The notes beneath the pieces were generated by a model. The model was not told the origin of the DNA. It saw only the letters and a list, made by a program, of their open reading frames with translations, and did no database searches. The position numbers and the translations under genes were made by a program. A stretch of DNA of 64,000 nt, taken from positions 29,750,001 to 29,814,000 of the forward strand of contig NC_071669.1 in the NCBI RefSeq assembly GCF_028554725.1, in the 5' to 3' direction. Each line of letters opens with the position of its first letter. Position 1 is the stretch's first letter. Of the stretch, positions 53,584-62,184 are shown piece by piece. Origin of the DNA: Zeugodacus cucurbitae. Its lineage: Eukaryota > Arthropoda > Insecta > Diptera > Tephritidae.

Positions 53584-56500
53584 TGGGCCTAATCATTGAA
53601 TCCGCAGCGAATTCGATTTCGATACGATAAAGATTTTCGATAGAAAATGTTCATACAATAATTGGGCCTAATCATTGAATCCGTTTCGATCGAAAAATGG
53701 TTCGATTCGATCGAAAAATTTTACGACGGAATCATTGAAACTGTATCGAAAATAAAATTTACGATCACATCACTCACTTAACGACTCGAAAAAATACATT
53801 TCGTGGCTAATAGATGTCGCTAATTACGAAATCATTGAATCCGCAAAATCGAAAATTTTGGTTGAAATCTATCCGTTGGTGAATGAGTTGCGGAAATGTA
53901 AAAGAAATAAACCATTTGGAATTTTTTATGTAAATAATTACTAATGACTGACTAAATTATATTTTAAATGGGTATTTTAGAGCAAGAGACAAAAACAGAC
54001 TAACAACAAGTAAGGAAGGGCTAAGTTCGAGTGTAACCGAACATTTTATACTCTCGCAATTTATTTATTTAACTTCATTTATATTATATAATACACAATT
54101 TGACCCACGTATTCGTATATATTGTATAAAGTCCACTGAAAGTTGGAAACCATAATATTAGGTTAGAAGCACCGAGGTCCTTGTGATCGATATATGGGGC
54201 CTTAAAAACCTATGGTCCGATTTCGGCAATTTTTAGAATGGGGCTGCCACACTATTAACATAGTATTTGTGCAAAGTTCTGCATCGATATCTTCACTAGT
54301 ACTTACTTTATATATTGTAAAGTAAACGATTCAAAGTTCTGGTATATAGGAAGTAGGCGTGGTTGTGAAGCGATTTAGCCTATTTTCACAACATATCATT
54401 GGGATGTAAGGAAACTATTACAAACCAAGTTTCATTGAAATCGGTCGAGTAGTTCCTGAGATATGGTTTTTGACCCATAAGTGGGCGACGCCACGCCCAT
54501 TTTCCATTTCGTAAAACAATCTGAGTGCAGCTTCCTTCTGTCATTTCTTATGTGAAATTTAGTGTTTCTGACGTTTTTCGTTAGTGAGTTAACCCACTTT
54601 TAGTAATTTTCAACCTAACTTTTGTATGGGAGGTGGGCGTGGTTATGATCCAATTTCTTTCATTTTTGGACTGTATAAGGAAGTGGCTTAAAAAACGACT
54701 GCAGAAAGTTTGGTTTATATAGCTCTATTGGTTTGCGAGATATGTGCAAAAAACTTAAAAACTTAACACTTCCCCAAAAAAATTACATCCAGATATGCCC
54801 CTTCATAGTGCGATCCTTCATACCAAATTTTATTTCCATAGCTTTATTTATGGCTTAGTTATGGCACTTTATGTGTTTTCGGTTTTCGCCATTTTGTGGG
54901 CGTGGCAGTGGTCCGATTTTACTCATTTTCGAAAGCAACCTTCCTATGGTGCCAAGAAATAAGTGTGCCAAGTTTCATCAAGATATCTTAATTTTTACTC
55001 AAGTTACAGCTTGCACAGACGGACGGACGGACAGACAGACATTCGGATTTGAACTCCACTCTTCACCCTGATCACTTTGGTATATATAACCCTATATCTA
55101 ACTCGTTTAGTTTTGAGTGTTACAAACAACCGTTATGTGAACAAAACTATAATACTCTCTTTAGCAACATTTGTTGCGAGAGTATAAAAATAAATCGAAG
55201 ATGTTTAAATGCGATATAAAGTTGCTCCCTCGAAATAGCGAAAGAATTTTCTCAAAGAGTCTCAGGTGAATTAAATATTTTTTTTGGAAAAAATCTCACA
55301 ATAGTTAAAGATCAGTTTTAATTTCTTTTGAACAAAGCAAAGTACACAGACACGTTATTAAATTTGTCGATTTTGTCGATAAAGGTCGATAAAACTGTTT
55401 TACGTTCTCACTTTGGGGTAAAGCAGTTTATCGACGGAATTAATGGGCCTAATCATTGAATCCGCAGCGAATTCGATTTCGATACGATAAAGATTTTCGA
55501 TCGAAAATGTTCATACATCATTGGGCCTAATCATTGAAACCGTTTCGATCGAAAAATGGTTCGATTCGATCAAAAAATTTTACGACGGAATCATTGAATC
55601 CGTATGGAAAATAAAATTAACGATCACATTGAAGTCACTTACCGACTCGAAAAAATACATTCCGCTGCTAATAGATGTCGCTATTTACGAAATCATTGAA
55701 TCAGCAAAATCGAAAATTTGGCTCGAAATCTATCCGTTGGTGAACGTTGGTGAAAGTTTTTATGTAAACAATTACTGATTACGGACTAAATCATGTTTTA
55801 AATGCGTATTTTAGAGACGAGAGACTAAAACGGACTAACAAAACTAAATTAAAAATTTTTTAAAAGCGATATAAAGTTGCCCACTCGAAATAGTGAAAGA
55901 ATTTTATTTGGAGCCTCAGGCGAATTAAATATTTTTATGGAAGAAATTTCACAATAGTTAAAGGTCAGTTTTAATTTTTTTTTTGAATAAAGCAAAAAGC
56001 ACAGACACTTTGTCGAATTTATCGCATTTGTCGATAAAACGAGTTTTACGTTCTCACTTTGTGGTAAAGCAGTTTTTCGACGGAATCAATGATTGCATGA
56101 ACATTTTCGATCGAAAATCTTTATCGTATCGAAATCGAATTCGCTGCGGATTCAATGATTAGGCCCATTAATTCCGTCGATAAACTGCTTTACCCCAAAG
56201 TGAGAACGTAAAACAGTTTTATCGATCTTTATCGACAAATCGACAAATTTGATAACGTGTCTGTGTACTTTGCTTTGTTCAAAAGAAATTAAAACTGACC
56301 TTTAACTATTGTGAGATTTCTTCCAAAAATATATTTAATTCACCTGAGACTCTTTGAGAAAATTCTTTCGCTATTTCGAGGGGGCAACTTTATATCGCAT
56401 TTAAACATCTTCGATTTATTTTTGTTAGTCTGTTTTTGTCTCTTGCTCTAAAATACCCATTTAAAATATAATTTAGTCAGTCATTAGTAATTATTTACAT

Positions 56501-56747
56501 AAAAAATTCCAAATGGTTTATTTCTTTTACATTTCCGCAACTCATTCACCAACGGATAGATTTCGACCAAAATTTTCGATTTTGCGGATTCAATGATTTC
56601 GTAATTAGCGACATCTATTAGCCACGAAATGTATTTTTTCGAGTGGTTAAGTGAGTGATGTGATCGTAAATTTTATTTTCGATACGGTTTCAATGATTCC
56701 GAAGTAAAATGTTTCGATTGAAACGGATTCAATGATTAGGCCCATTA
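53584..56747. mobile_element. Large foldback structure with repeated L and X modules
   Basis: Modules: L (about 75 bp, starting TGGGCCTAATCATTG and containing GAATTCGATTTCGATACGAT) and X (about 580 bp). Order: L1 53584-53661, X1 53662-55443 (interrupted by a DINE-1-like copy), L2 55444-55520, X2 55521-56094, then in reverse orientation L3' 56095-56170 and X3' 56171-56747. X1+L2 and L3'+X3' are near-identical inverted arms of about 650 bp around X2. The 14-mer AATCATTGAATCCG or a close variant recurs 13 times in matching orientation. No convincing protein frame. It resembles a foldback transposon, but the family is unknown to me. Confidence 0.75.
54007..55185 (-). mobile_element. DINE-1-like element, copy G, complete
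   Basis: Starts CAAGTAAGGAAGGGCTAAG, carries the TTCGAGTGTAACCGAA hairpin, CCACGCCC phrases and a GGACGGACGGACAGACAGAC tract, and ends TTGCGAGAGTAT. It interrupts module X1; the uninterrupted inverted copy X3' shows the empty site, which limits any target duplication to two A/T bases. Confidence 0.8.
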
Positions 56748-57452
56748 AGTAGAGCACATAATCTTAAAAGGAAATTGCATTCCATTTTTTTGTATGTTTG
56801 TAATTATAATAATTACAGCATGGCACACCTGTGCAATTCCAGTTCGAAAATTTTATATTCGTAAAATTTACGTACATTATGGTTCTAGAGTTAAAGAATA
56901 TGTTAATATTCAAGTCTGGGAGGGTACGGCCTCCCAAACCGGTAAGGTCGATAAGAAACAACAAAGTTAAAAATAATCTACACAAACAGTTCATATCATC
57001 TGACCACAGATCAGTGTCGGCTACAGCGGGCATCTGTCTTGCATCAATGCGGTTGCATTTGCAGAGCAAAAAATGTAGCTCTACCATTCGACTAGAAAAT
57101 CTGGGATCTAATCTCATATTTTTTTCAAAAATAGCCTATAATTGAAACCATAAGCAAAGTGAATAAGTGAATAAAAATTCGAATACCACGTTGACGACTG
57201 GAATTTACCAACTTTTTGTCTTATGATGTTATCAGTGTGTTACATATAAATCAAATAATAAAGTATAGTATATACATAACGCAATATTTTATTATTAAAA
57301 AATTTTGGTACTATGACTAATTGCATAAATTGTGATATATTTAGTACATCCCCTATTGTCTAGCAATTTAACAAAAAAAAGTTGCAAAAATTCGTAAAGG
57401 AAAATAAAATAAAATGAAAAAATATACATTTTCAAACACACGTTTACTCTTA
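56748..57452. other. Unassigned region
   Basis: Both strands have frames of 100-120 codons at 56764-57145. On plus the frame has KSGRVRPPKPVRSIRNNK, on minus it has DTDLWSDDMNCLCRLFL. Neither is a family I know and they overlap, so at most one is real. Confidence 0.3.
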
Positions 57453-59021
57453 CAGTATACAAATGTAGTCAAAATTATTTACACATCGAACGTTTTTTTT
57501 AATTCACACAAAAAGCTTTTGCTTGTTGTCGCAAGGTAACAAAATGCTATGTTGTTGTAAACCTTGATCTATTCCTGAGCAATTGAAGTCAGTTTGGCTA
57601 GAATAGCTAGAAATATGGCGGAGAAATAAGCAAAGGCTTGCAGTAGTCAAAATTATTTACACACAATTTTTTTTTTGCGTCAAATGTATTTACACACCGC
57701 GATTTAGTCTTTATTCTTGGATTTGCTTTAAGCAAGAGTAGTGATTGGCATCTATTGCATTCATAACTAATAAAGCCTTAAATATAAAACTTGGTAAATC
57801 AAATGCCGAAACCAAGGAATTGTAGATTATAACTAGATCGGTGACTGTTACTAATTTAGGGACCCTAAATCATCCGGATATATCAGAATTCGCATGACTA
57901 TGCGAATCAATTCGCACCATAAAGCAGGCTGTTATTGAAGTCTAACAGCCGGTCTCACGTAACAAATTTAAGTGAAAAATTATCTATTCAGTTTCACCAT
58001 TTGACTTAATATTTATTTAAATGATTTCGCTTTGCCATTTAAATATTGTCATTTGTAACTATGGTTACGTTTTTCTATCAGCTCATTTCCAATATTTTTT
58101 TTTTCCATTTTGACAAATAAATACATTTTTTTGTTTACAGAAATATAATTATATTCTTTCTAACATTCATGTATCTTAATTTTTTGTATGTCAATTTTCA
58201 ATAATGGTCAAAACCAAAGTGTATTCAACGAAGTGAACTAAGTATATGACATCTCATTTTTTTACCCGAATTTGACATGTTTGTTTCCATTGATTTAACC
58301 CTTACATTTATTCAAAAATTCAAATTTTGAAATTCAAAAGTAAACAAATTTCAAACCAAAAAAAAATATTTTTTAAATGAATAAAAGAAAATGCCAAATT
58401 CTTTCTGCTTATGCAAAACAACAAATGGAAGCAATTTACTAATGTTTTGTGCTCCAACTGACAAATTGCAAACAATTTTATCAATATATATTATATTGTT
58501 CAAGATAAAAAAGACGGGTTAACGTAAACAAATACATGAATTGTTTACTATTTTGTTGTCAAAAACGGGTATGTCAAATACTTAGTTCACTTTGTTGAAT
58601 ACACTTCGGTCAAAACCAGAATACTTAAGTACAAAGTTAAATAAAATTAAAATTAAATAGAACTTAATTTTCAATGAAAAAATTTCGTGAAATTTCGCCT
58701 TAGAATAGAAACTAAACATTAAAAATAAAAAATTATCATTAAAAAAGAACAGGATAATAGAGTTCAAGTTGTGTGTAAATACTTTTGACGAAAAAAATGT
58801 GTGTAAAGTCTTTTGACTACTGCGAGTCTACAGTTCATTTGCTTATTTCTCCGCCATATTTCTAGCTATTCTAGCCAAACTGACTTCATTTGCTAAGGAA
58901 TAGATCAAGGTTTACAAAAAAATTGCATTTTGTTACCCTGCGATAACAACAAGCAAAAGCTTTTTGTGTGAAATTTGTAAAAAAAAAACCTTCGATGTGT
59001 AAATAATTTTGACTACCTCTG
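57453..59021. mobile_element. Tc1-like element with about 220-bp inverted repeats
   Basis: The left end (57453-57670) and right end (58790-59021, reversed) match over long stretches: GTAGTCAAAATTATTTACAC, CACAAAAAGCTTTTGCTTG, AACCTTGATCTATTCC and AGAAATATGGCGGAGAAATA. TA occurs at both borders. Inside, about 57800, ATGCCGAAACCAAGGAATTG and the following bases look like the decayed start of a Tc1-type transposase. Long inverted repeats are known in some Tc1 relatives. A 394-bp hAT-type MITE is nested inside. Confidence 0.78.
58215..58608. mobile_element. 394-bp hAT-type MITE nested in the Tc1-like element
   Basis: Inverted ends CAAAGTGTATTCAACGAAGT and the reverse complement of ACTTTGTTGAATACACTTCG extend for about 45 bp. 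The 8-bp sequence GTCAAAAC flanks both sides (58207-58214 and 58609-58616). Eight-base duplications and C(A/G)AAG termini fit hAT. It differs in sequence from the MITE at 5.1 kb. Confidence 0.85.
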
Positions 59022-59094
59022 TATATAACTGTGTTTTCTATGCTGAACGCACAAAACTCAAATCATTATGTCGTAAATGCAAATAGTAAAGAAA

Positions 59095-60796
59095 TTATTT
59101 AGTTACACCTTCACTCTCTTTTTTACGTTCCTCACGAATTCGCTTAAACGCTTCAGTTTTCACAAAATCTACTGAATTATAAACCACACCACTTTTCAAA
59201 GAACTTGTCGGTAATAAATCGATTGTCTCCTCCTTAGTTAAATTGTTTGTACTTATACTCTGCCGATTTAATGTTGGGGGATTTGTTACATCTAAATCGA
59301 AATATTGTAGTCGATGTTCATTTGTTGTTTTTTTTTGTAGGGGATTAAACTTAACAGATTCTTGACACATTGAATTAGCCGCAGATGCTGACCGCTGATG
59401 TAAAACAGAAATATCTGATGTCCCAGCATTATCACTTTTATCTAGAAGTGAATTCATTTTGCGTGGTAAGGTACACGTTTCTAATATATATTCATCTATT
59501 TCAGGTGCTGTTTTTATTGTAGATGACATGTCTACAGAACGTCTCATTCCATATTCCAATAATGAAGAACTGACTGCCTGTAAATCAAAACAAACAAAAA
59601 TATATACAAATGCTTTAAAAACACTATAATAATTTACCTTATATAAATTAGGTTTTAAGTTTCGATGCACTGAAGGTGGCTTTAAAGGCAAGCTGCTTTC
59701 AATTGGTGTGTTCTTTATAGGTTTCTCTGGCAAACATTGATTTTCGGATTCTCCTTCATGTAGTTTATTGATACTACTAAGTTTTGGTTTAAGTTTGCGG
59801 TTTACTGGTGGCAACTCAGTCTTCAAATATAAAAATTTAATATTAAATTTTATTACATCACAAAATTAAAATTGTAGTTTTTTTCGTGGTCTGTTTCAAG
59901 ATCGGAAATTATTTATATATTTTTTAATAAGGTAAATGTTCAATCTTTGTACATATAAAATGTAAACAAATCGCAAAGACTCCTTTCTCTTGAAGTATGC
60001 GACTAAATTATAATTAATATCCATATAATATTTATTCAAAAATATTACTTACATGTTGAATAAAATCATAACGGAAAACATTTCCTTCAAGTTTACTAGG
60101 CGCTGCGTTTGTATAGAAATGTTTTTGCAATTTATTTTGAGTATTTGATTTCGAATTGTCTTTTTTAGCCAATGGGTAAGTTACAACTTCTTCAGTTTCC
60201 GGACTCCACAATTTTTCCTTAAATAATTGGTCTATATTGTGATAAGGCAACTGATGAGAACGTGGTATATCATAGCTTTCTTCTACTATCGATTTGGCAT
60301 CCAGCGGCCCAATAGCTGGCGAAGTATTTTCCGTATCTGATAATTGCATTATTTCTTTTAAAGTTCTATAACCAATAATAAAATATATTATGTAAACTGT
60401 ACAAATGCGTCTAAATTACTAATTCTAAAATACCTTTCATTATCTTTAATATCTAGGTATAAATTTTGTTTATTTTTATATTTTTTTATTAATTCGATGG
60501 ATTCATTTCTCTTTTCAGAGTCCACATTAACATCATCAGGCAATTTAGAAAAACGCTGAGAATATGTTAAAACAAAGGATTCATTTTCAACGGAACTGTC
60601 GGACGGCCTTGTATGCCGGTCTAAAAAAGAATTCGATTATGAATAATATTAAATGAAATTAGTAATTACAACACCTACCAACATTCTCACGTAAAGGCAT
60701 AGGGCATGTCCAGTCATCATCATCTGTAAAAACGCTTTCGGAATCCGAATCAGAACGGTTAATTGTTGTGCAATTTGTGGCAGTCATAACTTGCGT
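59095..60796 (-). CDS. dos: GAB-family docking protein, daughter-of-sevenless-like, 3' exons
   Basis: Five exons join in frame on the minus strand: 60796-60679, 60620-60434, 60365-60053, 59820-59638 and 59577-59095 (stop TAA-type at 59095-59097). The product has two P-x3-R-x2-K-P motifs (PPVNRKLKP and PSVHRNLKP) that in GAB/Dos proteins bind the SH3 domain of Grb2/Drk. It also has tyrosines in SHP2/Corkscrew SH2 contexts (LQYFDLDV and VVYNSVDF), the second followed by VKTEAFKRIREER. The first visible exon has SDSDSESVFTDDDDW and follows an acceptor AG, so it is internal. The N-terminal PH domain is expected upstream, beyond 61 kb. In flies Dos recruits Corkscrew downstream of receptor tyrosine kinases. 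Identity rests on these motifs. Confidence 0.78.
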
Positions 60797-61189
60797 CTAA
60801 TTAAAGTAAATATATTTTTGTGTACAATTTAAGTTAATTGTTTTAAAATTTGTAATAAATAATAAACAAATATATAAGTAGAATCAATACATATCATATT
60901 ATAAAATCGTATGTATAAATATTTATATATATGTAGATGTTCCTGATAAAAAAACCTGGGTCTTACCTTAGCTTAGTCCCCTATGACACACTACAATTAA
61001 GTGTCGATTTATCGTTATAAAATGTATACGAATGCTGCGGAAAGTGAAAAAGTGTCTTCATTTTCTAATTTCTTTCATTTTCATTAAATTCTTTCTTGTC
61101 AAACTGTAACTAATTTATAAATAACAAACAAAAGGTTGCTAAAACCCAGTAGGGAAATCGCTAAAAACAAAAAATTGCTGAACCTTAAC
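60797..61189. other. Upstream intron sequence of the dos-like gene (inferred)
   Basis: AT-rich, no coding sequence. It begins with the polypyrimidine/AG acceptor of the first visible dos-like exon. Transposon remnants start at about 61190, so the intron is probably enlarged by insertions. Confidence 0.5.
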
Positions 61190-61905
61190 ATGAAGTGACG
61201 CCGAGAAACAGTCGAAGCTCGTTTAGAATAAATAAAATTAAAGAATTACAAAAGGCTAACTCTTTTGTAAATGAAAGGCTTAAAACTTTAGAAGCGATGT
61301 GTAATCAATTACACAAATATAACATAGCACTCAAAAAAGAAAACGAAGAACTGAAAGCCAGTAAAAGCTAGCCTGTTAGTACAGCACCAAAACCATCAAA
61401 TGTCAATGTTGATGAAGAATATGAAACTGATGAAGATAAACTAGCTAAAGAAAGCTTTTCTTGTTGTTCGTAAATTCTTGTCAAAAGAAAATATACCTTG
61501 GTTTAGCTACGAGAGCATACATAACAGGCCAATAAAGGTAATATTAAAAAATTTACACCACTTATGTGATACTCATCCATCTTGAACGACCTTAAAGATC
61601 AATGTGTTAAATTCAGTTAACAAACTCAAGTGGAATATATGTTTTTAGTAGTATTCGATGCTACCGAGGCCATTAAGAAAGTTTATCAGATCAAAAGCAT
61701 TCTTAATACTGTTGTCAAGGTTGAGCTTTTTAAAGCCTCTAAATTAATCCCTCAGTGCAAAAACTGTCACGCTTTTAGACATACAAAAAACTACAAAAAA
61801 TTAGGAGAATGTCAATGCTCAGCCGAAAAACCGCGTTGCGGACACAGGAAAGAAGGAAGTAAGTCCCCTCCCATCAACTTAAAAACTTACATTTGCGCAA
61901 ATGGC
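61190..61905 (+). pseudogene. Jockey-family ORF1 remnant
   Basis: Frames with stops read ELQKANSFVNERLKTLEAMC, a coiled-coil-like segment, then PRNY-type domain traces and, from 61630, VVFDATEAIKKVYQIKSILN, TVVKVELFKASKLIPQCKNC, HAFRHTKNYKKLGECQC. The IPQCxxCHxFxHTKxYC phrase is the first zinc knuckle and preceding domain of Jockey-clade ORF1 proteins. Compared with the intact ORF1 at 18.5-20.0 kb it is a different, older lineage. ORF2 is absent. Confidence 0.6.
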
Positions 61906-61934
61906 TAAGCAAAGTCAGACAAATACAGTTCAAA

Positions 61935-62184
61935 CAAGTAAGGAAAGGCTAAGTTCGGGTGTAACCGAACATTTTATACTCTCGCAATTTATTGAAGAAA
62001 TTTTATTAAGATAACGCACAAATTTACCCATAAATTCGGCATAAAGCTTAATAGAATAACGAAAATCGTCATATATAGATATGAGGCCTGAGGTAATTCC
62101 TGAACCGATTTCATTCAATTTCACCAGCAAGGTACACTATATCTAATACTATACGCTCACTTAATTTTGCTAAGATATATCACA
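61935..62184 (-). mobile_element. DINE-1-like element, copy H (divergent, truncated)
   Basis: Starts CAAGTAAGGAAAGGCTAAGT with the TTCGGGTGTAACCGAA hairpin and TATACTCTCGCAATTTATT, but the body differs from copies A-G and matches the fragment at 1086-1196. It is cut at 62184 by the 5' end of RTE copy 5. Confidence 0.65.

Noticed and set aside
56764..57145. Gene encoding a 104-117-residue protein
   Set aside because: Plus and minus frames overlap and neither matches a known domain. Left as an unassigned region.
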